A DNA stretch of 64,000 bases from Archangium lansingense (GTDB lineage Bacteria; Myxococcota; Myxococcia; Myxococcales; Myxococcaceae), in the NCBI RefSeq assembly GCF_026626635.1, contig NZ_JAPNKA010000001.1:12198501-12262500 (forward strand), read 5' to 3'. Of this stretch, positions 42,728-52,120 are shown in pieces. Position 1 is the first letter of the stretch; every line of letters starts with the position of its first letter. Position numbers and translations under genes: made by a program. A model generated the notes under the pieces. The model worked only from the letters and a program-made list of their open reading frames with translations, was not told where the DNA came from and ran no database searches.

Positions 42728-44530
42728 TCAGGACTCGAGCCGGCGCCGCCACTCCTGGAGCCAGTCGCGGCTCTCCGGCTCGCTGCCACTCATGCGCAGC
42801 GCGCTCACCACCAGGGGATACTCCAGGCACCAGTGGCCCTGGGACGGGCGCTCGCCGAGCAGTTTCACAATCATCCCCAGCACCGGCCCCGCCTTCTCGC
42901 GATCCTCGCCGGCATACGCGGTCAACGCGACCACGGCCGCTCCAGCGACCCAGTCCGTGGGCCCGAGCACGATGTCGTGCAGCAGGGCGCGTCCAGCTTC
43001 GCTCTCGGCAAGCACCAGCGCGGCCGCCACCTGCACGGCGTTGAGCCAATTCCACGCCATCGTGTCGCTGGGCCCGGGCGGCGGATGCACCATCGTGGCG
43101 GCGATCTCCAACGGACGCACCTCAGCCAGCTCCCTGGCGAGCGTGGCCGCCTCCGCCCGCCACCGGCCCAGGTGGAAGGGTTTGGCGGCGAGCGCGCCAA
43201 TCCGCTCCGAGACCCTGGCGGCAGGTGGCTCGACGGCCGGATGTGCCTCCGTACCCTCGTAGCGCCAGAGCGCCGGCCGCTGCGGCCGGAAACCCAGCCG
43301 CTGGAGCCATCCCTGCTGGCGGGGAACACGTGGATCCGGCTTCGGAATGTTCTGCACTGTCACCCGCAGTTCCCCGCGTCCCTGGGTGGCGAGCTGGCGT
43401 CGAGCGGAGAGCATCGCGCTCGGGGCCTCGAGACAGCTCACGGTGAGCTTCATCTCCTCGTTGGCCTCGTTGGCACCCACCTCCCCCTCCGCGAAAGCGG
43501 CGAGCACCTTCAGCACCGCGGAGATCGTGGCCTCGGAGGGTTCGGGCAGGTAGTCCACCCAGGGCTCCCCCTCCGGCGGCGGGGTGTAACCCGCGGCGAG
43601 CACCTCCTGCCTCAAGTCCTGGGCACGCGGGTTCTCCGGGTGCTGCTCCGCGAACCGCAGGAAGTCGCGCAGCAGCGCCGCATCTCCCGTCACCTGGGCG
43701 CGCAGGAGCAACGCCGAGGGCAGGGCCCACGCATGCTCCGGCTCGCGCGCCAGCACTTCCTCATACGAGGCAAGCGCCTCCTGGGATTTGCCCTCGACCC
43801 AGAGCAGGTCGCCAATGTCGAGCCGCACCGCGAGGTCCTCCGGTTTGCGTGTCAGCGCGAGGCGGAAGTAATCCAATGCCGAGGGCACGTCACCGAGGCA
43901 GCGGTACGCACCGGCCACGGCGATGGCCGCCGTCCAGTTGGAATACGCCCGCTCGTAGGCGAGTGCGCTCTCGAGCCCCTCCTGGAACCGATTCGCGCCC
44001 CGGAGCATTCGCGCATGCACCAGGAGCAACTCCGGCACCTCCGGGTGCACGGCCCGGACACGCGCCAGCAGCTCGATCGCCGAGTCCGCCGTGGCTGGGT
44101 GGGCGGAGAGGTCCACCCCGCGGAGAATCTGCTCGGCCGCGGCGGCTACGGGCAGCGGCTCCACCGCACGAACGAACCCGGGTGATTCGAACCAGCGCCG
44201 CGTCCACGCCAGGTAGGGCACCTCGGGTTTGACCGCGACCACCTGCAGCAACAGGCTCAACGCCTCCGTGGCGTTTCCCGTCCTCGCGAGCAGCCACGCC
44301 CGCAGGGCCACTTCCCCGAACCACCCGCCTTCGTTGAGCGGAATGAGCTGGGCTGCGTTCTCCGGGGCCTCTCGTAGCAGCGCTTCCGCCGTCTCCAGGA
44401 ACTCGGGGTGCAGCGGGTCCGCCGCGAGCGCGCCAGCCAGGTGCCGCGCGGCATGAGACAGGTCTCCCCGGGCAATTGCCGCACGGGCGATGGCCAGGTC
44501 CTGCTCAGGAGATGGGTGAGAAGCGCTCAT
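42728..44530 (-). CDS. TPR-repeat protein
   Basis: A 600-residue protein without a signal peptide. The first 330 residues are TPR-like helix pairs (DLSHAARHLAGALAADPLH, GDVPSALDYFRLALTRKPED, GKSQEALASYEEVLAREPEH). The last 250 residues form a separate domain I do not recognise (SCLEAPSAMLSARRQLATQG to LQEWRRRLES). Its ATG overlaps the stop of the upstream lipoprotein gene by four bases (ATGA), so it is translationally coupled to the SIMPL-like lipoprotein and may act on the same process as a scaffold. It converges with the MBL-like gene. Confidence 0.78.
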   Translation of the reverse strand: MSASHPSPEQDLAIARAAIARGDLSHAARHLAGALAADPLHPEFLETAEALLREAPENAAQLIPLNEGGWFGEVALRAWLLARTGNATEALSLLLQVVAVKPEVPYLAWTRRWFESPGFVRAVEPLPVAAAAEQILRGVDLSAHPATADSAIELLARVRAVHPEVPELLLVHARMLRGANRFQEGLESALAYERAYSNWTAAIAVAGAYRCLGDVPSALDYFRLALTRKPEDLAVRLDIGDLLWVEGKSQEALASYEEVLAREPEHAWALPSALLLRAQVTGDAALLRDFLRFAEQHPENPRAQDLRQEVLAAGYTPPPEGEPWVDYLPEPSEATISAVLKVLAAFAEGEVGANEANEEMKLTVSCLEAPSAMLSARRQLATQGRGELRVTVQNIPKPDPRVPRQQGWLQRLGFRPQRPALWRYEGTEAHPAVEPPAARVSERIGALAAKPFHLGRWRAEAATLARELAEVRPLEIAATMVHPPPGPSDTMAWNWLNAVQVAAALVLAESEAGRALLHDIVLGPTDWVAGAAVVALTAYAGEDREKAGPVLGMIVKLLGERPSQGHWCLEYPLVVSALRMSGSEPESRDWLQEWRRRLES

Positions 44531-45243
44531 TTCGCCACCGAGTCCAGACGGCAGCTCACCGCGAGCGAGAGCACCACCTCGTCCACGGACACCGTTGCCT
44601 GCTTCACCGCCCCCGGAGGCTCACAGCCGACGAGCTGGAGCGGGGAGCGCTCGGACTGCGCCTGGGAGATGAAGCCCCGGGCGCGATCCACCCAGCGCTT
44701 CATCAACTCATCCCGGCGCGCCTCCGGGTCGCGCACCTGGGCCACCGGGAAGCCGAATGACGCCCGCAGGCCCGTGTTCTCCTTCTCCGCGGCAGCGGCC
44801 TCCTGGCTCCCCACCCGCACCAGCGTGGCCACCAGCGCCGAGCGACCCCAGAAGTCCAGGGACTCGGGCAGCGCCACCTCCAGCACGCCGTGCGCCATCG
44901 CGTCGCTCCCGGCCATCTTCCTGCCGGACTCCAGGCGCACGTCCTTCATCTTCACCGTCACCTCCACCTTCGAGGCCTCCGTGGCGGCGCGCACGTAGCG
45001 CTCCACCGCCGCCTTCAGCTTCGGCACCGCCTGGTCCAGCGCCTCCGTCTCCTGCCGGAAGGCAAAGGACAGCAGCAACACGTCCGGGCGCACCTTCAGG
45101 CCCTCCTCCACCGTCTCGTGGGCGGGAACGGTGTCGGACTCGTACGAGCTGGCCACGGCACTCGAGACCGAAGAGCGGCCACACGAGGTCCATAGACAGA
45201 CGAGCACCACGCAGCCGGGGAAGACGAGGTGAGAGAATTTCAT
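44527..45243 (-). CDS. SIMPL (DUF541)-like lipoprotein, paralogue of the divergent gene
   Basis: ATG 45243, with GGAG eight bases upstream, gives a 238-residue lipoprotein (signal ending in LWTSC). The mature part starts with VEEGLKVRPDVLLLSFAFRQETE, the SIMPL/DUF541 entry pattern in which a strand with R/P-D is followed by an alpha helix. The order of secondary structures (ESLDFWGRSALVATLVRVG near the middle) also fits. The next gene on the opposite strand, at 45330, is clearly paralogous. It is coupled to the TPR gene. SIMPL proteins are beta/alpha oligomers of unknown role. Confidence 0.68.
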   Translation of the reverse strand: MKFSHLVFPGCVVLVCLWTSCGRSSVSSAVASSYESDTVPAHETVEEGLKVRPDVLLLSFAFRQETEALDQAVPKLKAAVERYVRAATEASKVEVTVKMKDVRLESGRKMAGSDAMAHGVLEVALPESLDFWGRSALVATLVRVGSQEAAAAEKENTGLRASFGFPVAQVRDPEARRDELMKRWVDRARGFISQAQSERSPLQLVGCEPPGAVKQATVSVDEVVLSLAVSCRLDSVAK

Positions 45244-45329
45244 GAGTGGACTCCAGCGGATGGCCATGACCATCCCGTGCACCGGAAGTGTACCGCGCAG
45301 CTTGCCAGCAGGTAGGCTCGCCGTCCGCC

Positions 45330-45992
45330 ATGTCCCTCTCCTATAAAGAGAAGTACGCCTCCCCTCTGCATGAGCCCGCCCCCGTCCGCGCCGAGCTCGT
45401 CGTGCGGCCGGACCTGCTGCGCGTGTCCTTCTCCGTCTCCCTCGAGACCGAGGGCATCGAACAGACCCTCCCCCTCCTGCAGCGCGCTTGCGAGCAGCTC
45501 CAGCGCCGTGCTCGGGAGGCCACTGGCACCGAGGTGACGCTCCGGCCGAGGGACACGCGATTCAACCGCTCGGCCCCGAAGAAGCTGTCACTCCCCGAAG
45601 ACGAGGACCGAACCTTCGTCGCCGTGGATGGGCTGCTCGTGGTACCGCTCCCCGCTGAGCTGGATTTCTGGGCGCGGAGCTCCCGGGTGGGCTCGCTGGT
45701 GCGCGTGTGCCACGAAGTAGAGCGAGACAGCCGCGAGATGAAGAAGCAGCCCCGCTTCAACTTCGGCTCCGTGGAGGCCATCTTCTCGCAGCCCGAGTCC
45801 CACCGTGAGGAGCTGCTCCGCCGTTTCGTCGCCCGGGCGCGAGAGATAGCCGCAGCCGTGGGCTCGTCCGAGGCTCCGCTTCACGTGGTGGACTGCACGA
45901 TTCCCGGCGCCGTGGAGCAGACGCCCGTGTCCCTCGAAGAGGTGGGGTTGTCGCTCCACGTGTTCTGCCGGTTGGGTGTGGAAACACCCTGA
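45330..45992 (+). CDS. SIMPL-like protein without signal peptide, paralogue of the divergent lipoprotein
   Basis: A 220-residue protein with no signal peptide (MSLSYKEKYASPLHEP). VRPDLLRVSFSVSLETE matches VRPDVLLLSFAFRQETE of the lipoprotein at 44527-45243, AELDFWARSSRVGSLVRV matches ESLDFWGRSALVATLVRV, and both end in a related GAV-strand and a Cys-Arg-Leu. They are therefore paralogues, one exported and one apparently cytoplasmic, transcribed divergently from an 86-bp gap. This could be a duplicated system with one member in each compartment. The function is unknown. Confidence 0.68.
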   Translation: MSLSYKEKYASPLHEPAPVRAELVVRPDLLRVSFSVSLETEGIEQTLPLLQRACEQLQRRAREATGTEVTLRPRDTRFNRSAPKKLSLPEDEDRTFVAVDGLLVVPLPAELDFWARSSRVGSLVRVCHEVERDSREMKKQPRFNFGSVEAIFSQPESHREELLRRFVARAREIAAAVGSSEAPLHVVDCTIPGAVEQTPVSLEEVGLSLHVFCRLGVETP

Positions 45993-45998
45993 GGGGAT

Positions 45999-47393
45999 TC
46001 ACGCGGCGGCGGTTGTCGTGCCGGGACCTTCCGCGGGGAGCTCCAGCACCACCTCCGCCCCCGGCCCCTGCACCTCCGCCACCCAGGCCCGTCCTCCGTG
46101 GCGCTTCGCCACCTCCTGCACCACGGCCAGTCCCAACCCCGTACCCGCGCCCTTCTGCTCCACCCGGTGAAAGGGTTGGAAGACGGACTCGCGGTGCTCG
46201 GCCGGAATGCCGGGGCCTCGGTCCCTCACCGAGAGCCTCCACCGCTCGCCCTCGCGCTCCAGCCGCACGGCGATCTCCGTCCCCCTCGGCGCGTACCGCA
46301 ACGCGTTCGCCAGCAGGTTGTCCACCGCCTGCCGCACCGAGGACGCGTGGAAGGTACAGGAGGCCGACTCGGGCCCTTCCACCGACACCCAGACGCCCCG
46401 CCCCTCCGCCTCCGCACGCGCTGCCGCCGCTGCGTCCTCCACCACCTCGCGCAGGTCTCCCGCGCGCACCTCCCAGCCCCCTCTTCCGAACGAGGCCAGG
46501 TCCAGCAGGTTTCCCGCCAGCGCGCTCAGCCGCTCCACTTCGCGCCGCGTCTCCTCCAGCGCCTCGCGCAGCGCCTGCGCATCGCGCTCCTTCCACAACG
46601 CCAGGTCCAGGCTCGTGCGCATCAGCGCCAGCGGCGTGCGTAGCTCGTGCGCTGCCCGAGCGATGAGCTGCTCCTGCGCCTCCCGCGCCTCATTGAGCCG
46701 TGCCGAGGCCTCGTGCAGCGCCCCTTCCACCTCGGACACCTCGTCTCCCCGCCGCCCCTTCCCCACGCCCCCCGGAAGCACCCCCTCGCGCAACCGGCCG
46801 ATGAGCCCTCGGAGTTGGTCCAGCCGCCCGGCCAGCCACCGCGCCTGCCACGTCTGCAACCCGAAGAGCACCACGCCCAGCAGCACCGCCACCGCCAGCG
46901 TCACCCCGTGGAAGGCCCGCACCGCCGAGTCCTGCTGGGCCAGCGAGGCCGACAGCCGCAACGTGTACACCCCGCCCGCCGGAGCCCGAACGCCCAGGGT
47001 GAGCTGCCGCAGCCGCGCTCCATCCGCGCCCTTCACAGTCTCGAAGCGCGGCGGCTCTCCTGGAGGGTTCGGCGCGGGCGTCGGCCCATAGGCTCCCTCG
47101 TCCGAGGAGGGATAGGACACCAGCCGCTGGCCATCCGGAGCGAACAGCTCAGCCACCGGCGCGAAGGGGCGAACCTCCTTCTCCAGCGCCGAACTCAGCA
47201 TGTGCAGGTGCGGCTGGCCTCCCGGCCCATCGAAGAGGCTCACCGACTCCACCGCAGCCTGCGACAGCAGTCCCCGATCCACCGAGCGCGCCAGCCACGC
47301 CTCGAAGAACTCCGCCGCGAGCGTCAGCGTCACCAGCAGGCCCGCCATGGGCACCAGCGCGCCCAGCAACCACAGCCGTGTCGCCAGCCTCAC
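45999..47393 (-). CDS. Membrane sensor histidine kinase (OmpR-partner type)
   Basis: GTG 47393 overlaps the regulator stop by four bases (GTGA), which fixes the start. The 464-residue protein has an N-terminal membrane helix (LWLLGALVPMAGLLVTLTL), a periplasmic sensor of about 130 residues, a second helix (GVTLAVAVLLGVVLFGL), a HAMP-like linker, HisKA with the phospho-His in RAAHELRTPLALM, and HATPase_c with NLLANALRYAPRG, DRGPGIP and GAGTGLGLAV. It pairs with the adjacent OmpR-type regulator. The periplasmic domain matches no sensor I know. Confidence 0.9.
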   Translation of the reverse strand: MRLATRLWLLGALVPMAGLLVTLTLAAEFFEAWLARSVDRGLLSQAAVESVSLFDGPGGQPHLHMLSSALEKEVRPFAPVAELFAPDGQRLVSYPSSDEGAYGPTPAPNPPGEPPRFETVKGADGARLRQLTLGVRAPAGGVYTLRLSASLAQQDSAVRAFHGVTLAVAVLLGVVLFGLQTWQARWLAGRLDQLRGLIGRLREGVLPGGVGKGRRGDEVSEVEGALHEASARLNEAREAQEQLIARAAHELRTPLALMRTSLDLALWKERDAQALREALEETRREVERLSALAGNLLDLASFGRGGWEVRAGDLREVVEDAAAAARAEAEGRGVWVSVEGPESASCTFHASSVRQAVDNLLANALRYAPRGTEIAVRLEREGERWRLSVRDRGPGIPAEHRESVFQPFHRVEQKGAGTGLGLAVVQEVAKRHGGRAWVAEVQGPGAEVVLELPAEGPGTTTAAA

Positions 47394-48073
47394 CCGCGCC
47401 CCTCCACCACCAGCCGAAAGCCCACCCCTCGCACCACCTGGATGGACACCACCGGCTCCACCTCCAGCTTCTTCAGCTTCCCGCGCAGGTAGCCCACGTA
47501 CACGTCCACGATGTTCGGAGGCCCGTCGAAGCTGTCGCCCCACACGTGGCTGAGCAGCGTAGAGCGCGCCAGCACCTCGCCCGCGTGGCTGGCCAGCTCG
47601 GCGAAGAGCGCGTACTCGCGACCCGTGAGCACCTGCTCCCGCTCCCCGTGCCGCAACACCCGCCGCCGCGAGTCCAGCACCAGCGGGCCCACCTGCTGTG
47701 CCGGCCCCTGTGCATCGCCCCGGCGGTGCAGCGCCTCCAGCCGCGCCAGCAGCTCCTCGAAGGCGAAGGGCTTCACCAGGTAGTCGTCCGCCCCGGCGCG
47801 CAGCCCCATCACCTTCTCACCCACCGTGCCTCGCGCGGTGAGCATCAACACCGGCGTGCGCAGCCCCTGCTCACGCCAGCGCCGCAGCACCGCCAGGCCG
47901 TCGAGATCCGGCAGGTTCCAGTCCAGCAGCACGGTGTCGTAGGCAATTTGCAGCGCCTGCTCCAGCGCGTCCTCGCCCCGCTCACACACGTCCACCTGGT
48001 GCCCCGCCTCAGTCAGGCCCCGCTGTAACAGCCGGGCCATCTTCTCCTCGTCCTCGACGAGCAGCAGCTTCAT
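47390..48073 (-). CDS. OmpR/PhoB-family response regulator
   Basis: A 227-residue regulator: receiver (1-120) with VEDEEK, phospho-Asp51 in VLLDWNLPD, and Lys in YLVKPF, then a winged-helix DNA-binding domain (about 125-225; LTGREYALFAELASHAGEVL and NIVDVYVGYLRGKL). It forms a translationally coupled operon with the histidine kinase downstream, in the usual regulator-then-sensor order. Targets are unknown. Confidence 0.93.
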   Translation of the reverse strand: MKLLLVEDEEKMARLLQRGLTEAGHQVDVCERGEDALEQALQIAYDTVLLDWNLPDLDGLAVLRRWREQGLRTPVLMLTARGTVGEKVMGLRAGADDYLVKPFAFEELLARLEALHRRGDAQGPAQQVGPLVLDSRRRVLRHGEREQVLTGREYALFAELASHAGEVLARSTLLSHVWGDSFDGPPNIVDVYVGYLRGKLKKLEVEPVVSIQVVRGVGFRLVVEGRG

Positions 48074-48203
48074 GCCCCGTCAGCGTCCCCTACCGGCCTC
48101 CCCATTCCAAGCAGTAACCGAGCGGTGGCGAATGCCTCGTGGGACCGGCGGCCAGCCCATCAGGCGGGCGAGCCGGATTCCTCCCTCCCGGCCCGCAGCG
48201 GAC

Positions 48204-49052
48204 TCACTGACAGGTGGCCGTCTCGAGCTTCACCCGGACGGTCTCCGTCCACAACGGAGCGAGCAGGTCCGGCCGACACTTCCAATAAGGGCCATTCTGC
48301 ACGCACGACAAGGCGCAGGGCCCCACTGGCACGAGGCCGCACAGCGGCGCGTCGTCGCAGATCCGCTTTCCGAGCAGGGGCAGTCCCAGCAGGCCACACG
48401 ACTGGGGCAGCAGGGACTCCCAGCAGACGAACACGCTGAACGCGGGCAGGAGTCCCAGCAGGGGAACAGGGGACGAGAACAGATCGCCGAAGACGGTCGA
48501 CTCCTCGATGGGATACTGCGTGGCGAAGGATGCGTTCTGCGCGATGACGGGAGAGGGCCCCTCCAGGAGGATGGGGACGGAAGTCCCGTAGTAGTTCAGC
48601 CGCTGGACCATGCACGCCGTCACATACCGGCGGCCACTGGTATCCAGCACGTTGCTGGACCACGAGGGGGCGAGCCCCCACCAACCCGTGTAGAGCTCGC
48701 CCGTCACGGGATCGATCACGGACTGGTCCGGGGTGAGGGCACACTCGACGGCGGAGCGGAGGACGGGACGGCAGGACTCGGACACCTGGCTCAGGGGGAT
48801 GTCCGGCAGGAACCCCGCGCCCTGGTCGAGGGCGGTATTGCCCAGGCTCCGGAGCGCCTTCTGGGTGTTATGGGCCCAGAAACAGGCAGGGCTTGTGCCA
48901 TTCAGCCCCCTGGGCGGGGTGCGCTCATCGTCCATCCCTCTCGCCGCCTGTCTGACGGTTGCGAGCTGAGCGTCCTCCTCGACTCCTCCACATCCGGCAA
49001 GGCCGGCCATGAGCACTGTGGTGAACAGGATACGTGCGAACTGGATCTGCAT
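48204..49052 (-). CDS. Lipoprotein of unknown function
   Basis: ATG 49052, with GGAG upstream, gives a 282-residue lipoprotein (lipobox LAGC in MAGLAGCGG). The mature part contains eleven or so Cys (for example CFWAHN, SCRPVL, ECALTP, TACMVQ, CWESLLPQSCGLLG, CDDAPLCGLVPVGPCALSCVQNG), enough for several disulfides. Trp residues cluster at TGWWGLAPSW. I do not recognise the family. A promoter-like sequence lies in the AT-rich gap upstream. Confidence 0.62.
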   Translation of the reverse strand: MQIQFARILFTTVLMAGLAGCGGVEEDAQLATVRQAARGMDDERTPPRGLNGTSPACFWAHNTQKALRSLGNTALDQGAGFLPDIPLSQVSESCRPVLRSAVECALTPDQSVIDPVTGELYTGWWGLAPSWSSNVLDTSGRRYVTACMVQRLNYYGTSVPILLEGPSPVIAQNASFATQYPIEESTVFGDLFSSPVPLLGLLPAFSVFVCWESLLPQSCGLLGLPLLGKRICDDAPLCGLVPVGPCALSCVQNGPYWKCRPDLLAPLWTETVRVKLETATCQ

Positions 49053-49114
49053 GGGATTCTCCGGACTCCGCTCGGGCATCTCTAGATATTCATGACCGGC
49101 GGGATTTTTTAAAA

Positions 49115-49142
49115 ACTATATCGAGTTACACAAGCAATTGAA
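49115..49142 (-). promoter_or_regulatory. Candidate promoter of the Cys-rich lipoprotein gene
   Basis: On the minus strand TTCAAT (49142-49137), 16 bases, then TATAGT (49120-49115). The -10 matches at five of six positions, the -35 at three. It lies in an AT-rich 100-bp gap that contrasts with the surrounding high GC. The predicted start near 49108 is 56 bp from ATG 49052. Confidence 0.35.
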
Positions 49143-49152
49143 TATCATGAAT

Positions 49153-51960
49153 TCATCGGATGAAGTTGTGAGTGTCATCCGAGAGGCGCTGGCACTCCCG
49201 GGTCAGCAGCGAACTCAGCAGAGCCGCCGCCTTGCAGGTCATCTCGGCGCGCTTCATGTTCACCTCGCTCACCTTCCGCAGCGCGGTCCGCGCCTTCTCC
49301 AGAGCCAGCGCCGGATCCCGCCCCAGGCGCCGCTCGTTCTCTGCTTCAAGGAGACGATCCAGGACCAGTTCCATGAGCAGCCAGGAGTCCTTCGGCGATT
49401 CTCCGGCGACGGCACGGATCTCCTCGATGGAGGCCGCCAAAGGCAGACGAGGATCCCGGCCGAGCACGAAGTCGTGGTGGGCACGGAGCCGGTGCGCACG
49501 CGCCTTCCACACTGCCAGGAGCGAGGGGCTGGAGCCCGTCTGCTCGAGCCGGGCCAGTGCGTGGGAGAATGCATGAAGCGCCTCTGGCGCCTCACGCCCC
49601 CGGGCGATCTCCGCTTCGAGTCGGACCTTCGCGGCCTCCAGCAAGCCGCCCACGGGTAGCTCGAAGACCGGGTCCAACGCCAGGGCCTGCTCGTACTGAA
49701 GGGCCGCCTTCTCCAACAGCGGCGCCGCTTCATGTCCCCGCGCGATGATGCTCCTGGCCTCCTCGAGATACGCCTCCCCCAGTTCGTTATGAGCCCAGGT
49801 GAAGCCTGGCTCCAGGGAGAGGACCCGCTGGTAGGCCGAGATGGCCGACTCCATGGACGCCTCGCGGCCCAGCTTGTACAGGAGTGAAGTCCGAAGGAAG
49901 AGGGCCTGGGCCACCGCGTAGTGGGCCATGACCTCCTGGGGGCGCGCCCGCCGTCCCTTCTCGGCGGCTTCGAGCGCCTCCTCCACCAGGAGGACCGTAT
50001 CTTCCGAAGATCTGCCGCTCAGCACATGCACGCGTGCCAGGAGCACGAGGGCCCGCCGCACCATGGCCTCGCCATCCCTCGAACTCGAGCGCACCGCGCG
50101 ATCGCACGCCGCCTGGGCGGCATCGAGGGACGGGCCAGGCGGCAGTGCCTGCGAGAAGTCCGCCCACCCCATCTTCTCCCAGAGCTCACACTCCGCTCGG
50201 TGAACGGCCGGATCGCTGCTGCCCATCTCCGCCGCTTCCCGGTACGCCTCCGCCGCCCGTTCGAAGTAGCCCTTCATCTTCTCGTAGTCGAACGCCGCGT
50301 CGTGCCGGTACTTGCTGCCCTCGGCGTACAGCGCATCCCCCTCGAGCTTCTTCGGCTCGTACATCCAGGGGGCCTTGCCGAAGGCTACCTTCGCCTTCGC
50401 GATCGCCTCCTCGTGTCGCCCCTCGTACAGGGCGATCAATCCCTCCACGTACTCGGGCACCTCGAGCCTCGTCCCCATTGCCGCCCGCAGGTGGCGGAGC
50501 GCGGGCTCGCGAAGCTCCTGGTCGAGCAGCGCCACCTTCTTCCGCCGCTCCTCCGGGTGGGTGATGCGCCGGGTGTCCTCCAGGGCACGCCGGTAGAGCT
50601 CGCCGAGTGCCTGCCCCAGCGCGTACTCGAGGCTCGCCGACGAGTACCCGGCTGCGAGTGCCTGCTCCAGGTGCTCCCTCGCCAGCGCGGGCTCACCGAG
50701 CGCGAGCTGTCCCAGCCCGAGCGCGTAGTGGCCGGGCCCCTTTCCAGCCGCGCCCGACTCGCGCAACTGCTGGGTTATCTCCTCGAGCCGGGCGCGCACC
50801 ACATCCCGCTCCCGCTCCACGTCATGCAGCGGCAGCCCGTACGCCGCGCGAAGGAACAGCTCCATCTCCTTCACGCTCTCTCCCAACTCCTGGGCGAGCC
50901 GCGCCTGCTCCGCTGCGTGGCGCTGGCCGCTCACCCAGACGGCCCCCACCCCAAGCACTCCCACCACGAGCGCTCCCAGGCTCACCGTGAGCAGCTTGTG
51001 CCGCAGGGCCTTCTTCCAGAGACGGTGTCCCCAGAAGGCCCGCTTCGCCTGGACTCGCTCGCCATCCAGGACACGCCGCAGCTCCTCCGCGAGTGCCCGC
51101 GCCGAGTCGTAGCGACGTGCCGGGTCCCGCTCGAGGCACTTCATCACGATGGTCTCGAGATCCTTCGGGACTCCCGGCTTCACCTGCCCCAGCGGCGGTG
51201 GATCCTCCAGCGCCGACATCACGAGCAACTTCCACGGGTGCTCAGAGACGAAGGGGGGCCGACCGGCGATCACGTCGTACAGCGTCGCTCCCAGGGAGTA
51301 CACGTCCGTACGCCGATCGAGCTGGTGCACATCCCCATTGGCCTGCTCTGGAGACATGTAGGCGGGCGTCCCGAGAACCTCACCCGTCTGGGTCTGCCCT
51401 TGCTCCGCGACCTGGCGCGCCAGGCCGAAGTCCACGATGTACGGCTTCCACGAACCGTCCTCGCGCTGCTCGACGAGGATGTTCCCCGGCTTGAGGTCCC
51501 GGTGGATCATCCCCTCCCGGTGCGCCTCGTGCATCGCGGTGGCGACCTCCTCCAGCAGCTTCACCTGCTGCTCGAGTGTCAGGCGCTCGCGCACTCGCGA
51601 CAGCGGCTCGCCGTCGATGTACTGCATCACGATGTACGGCTCGCCATCCGCCAGTCCGGCTTCGAACACACCGCACACGTGCTCGTGCCGAATGCGCGCT
51701 TGGGCCCGTGCCTCCGCGATGAACCGCTGGCAGAGCGAGGGCTCACCGCTCTTGAGGAGCTTCAGCGCCACGGTGCGGCCGAGCTGCGGATCCACTGCCC
51801 GGTAGACAGTCCCCATCGCGCCTTCGCCAGCGAAGCGGATGTCCTCGTACCGAGCCACAAGGGACGGCGGTATCCGCCTGCGCACAGGGGGTGGCTCGGC
51901 CTCCGGCTTCACGAGGGTCCGCTCGAACTCGAGAGCGCTCTGGCTGTCCTGGGTCTGCAT
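49153..51960 (-). CDS. Ser/Thr protein kinase with TPR-like repeats
   Basis: ATG 51960, with AGGAG upstream, is preferred to the frame start at 51999. The 935-residue protein has a Hanks-type kinase (about 40-310): Gly loop GEGAMG, Lys in VALKLL, HRDLKPGN, DFGLA and SPEQ. A membrane helix follows (KLLTVSLGALVVGVLGVGAVWV, about 328-350), then some 580 residues of helical TPR-like repeats (YALGLGQLALGEPALAREHLEQAL; YEGRHEEAIAKAKVAFGKAP; YQRVLSLEPGFTWAHNELGEAYLEEA). The layout is that of myxobacterial TPR kinases, in which the extracytoplasmic or membrane-side TPRs bind partners. Substrate unknown. Confidence 0.9.
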   Translation of the reverse strand: MQTQDSQSALEFERTLVKPEAEPPPVRRRIPPSLVARYEDIRFAGEGAMGTVYRAVDPQLGRTVALKLLKSGEPSLCQRFIAEARAQARIRHEHVCGVFEAGLADGEPYIVMQYIDGEPLSRVRERLTLEQQVKLLEEVATAMHEAHREGMIHRDLKPGNILVEQREDGSWKPYIVDFGLARQVAEQGQTQTGEVLGTPAYMSPEQANGDVHQLDRRTDVYSLGATLYDVIAGRPPFVSEHPWKLLVMSALEDPPPLGQVKPGVPKDLETIVMKCLERDPARRYDSARALAEELRRVLDGERVQAKRAFWGHRLWKKALRHKLLTVSLGALVVGVLGVGAVWVSGQRHAAEQARLAQELGESVKEMELFLRAAYGLPLHDVERERDVVRARLEEITQQLRESGAAGKGPGHYALGLGQLALGEPALAREHLEQALAAGYSSASLEYALGQALGELYRRALEDTRRITHPEERRKKVALLDQELREPALRHLRAAMGTRLEVPEYVEGLIALYEGRHEEAIAKAKVAFGKAPWMYEPKKLEGDALYAEGSKYRHDAAFDYEKMKGYFERAAEAYREAAEMGSSDPAVHRAECELWEKMGWADFSQALPPGPSLDAAQAACDRAVRSSSRDGEAMVRRALVLLARVHVLSGRSSEDTVLLVEEALEAAEKGRRARPQEVMAHYAVAQALFLRTSLLYKLGREASMESAISAYQRVLSLEPGFTWAHNELGEAYLEEARSIIARGHEAAPLLEKAALQYEQALALDPVFELPVGGLLEAAKVRLEAEIARGREAPEALHAFSHALARLEQTGSSPSLLAVWKARAHRLRAHHDFVLGRDPRLPLAASIEEIRAVAGESPKDSWLLMELVLDRLLEAENERRLGRDPALALEKARTALRKVSEVNMKRAEMTCKAAALLSSLLTRECQRLSDDTHNFIR

Positions 51961-52039
51961 GAGGCTCCTGAGCGCACATTCCCTGCCTGCGGAGGACACG
52001 CACGCGGGAAGGGGAAACCCCTAGGTAGGCACTCACCAG

Positions 52040-52115
52040 GGATAAGCCCATAGCCTCTTTGTTGAATTGACAGAATCCCTGAATTTTTACTAGATTATAG
52101 AATTTTTGTTCCACT
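52040..52115. promoter_or_regulatory. AT-rich island with promoter-like signals on both strands
   Basis: Within the gap between the TPR kinase and the FixJ-type regulator, TATAAT (52099-52094, minus strand) faces toward the kinase gene. It has only a poor -35 (TTGAGC, spacing 19). On the plus strand TTGACA (52067-52072) is followed after 18 bases by TAGATT. The kinase promoter is the plausible use; the plus-strand signal would give an RNA antisense to the regulator gene. Confidence 0.35.
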
Positions 52116-52120
52116 CCGGC

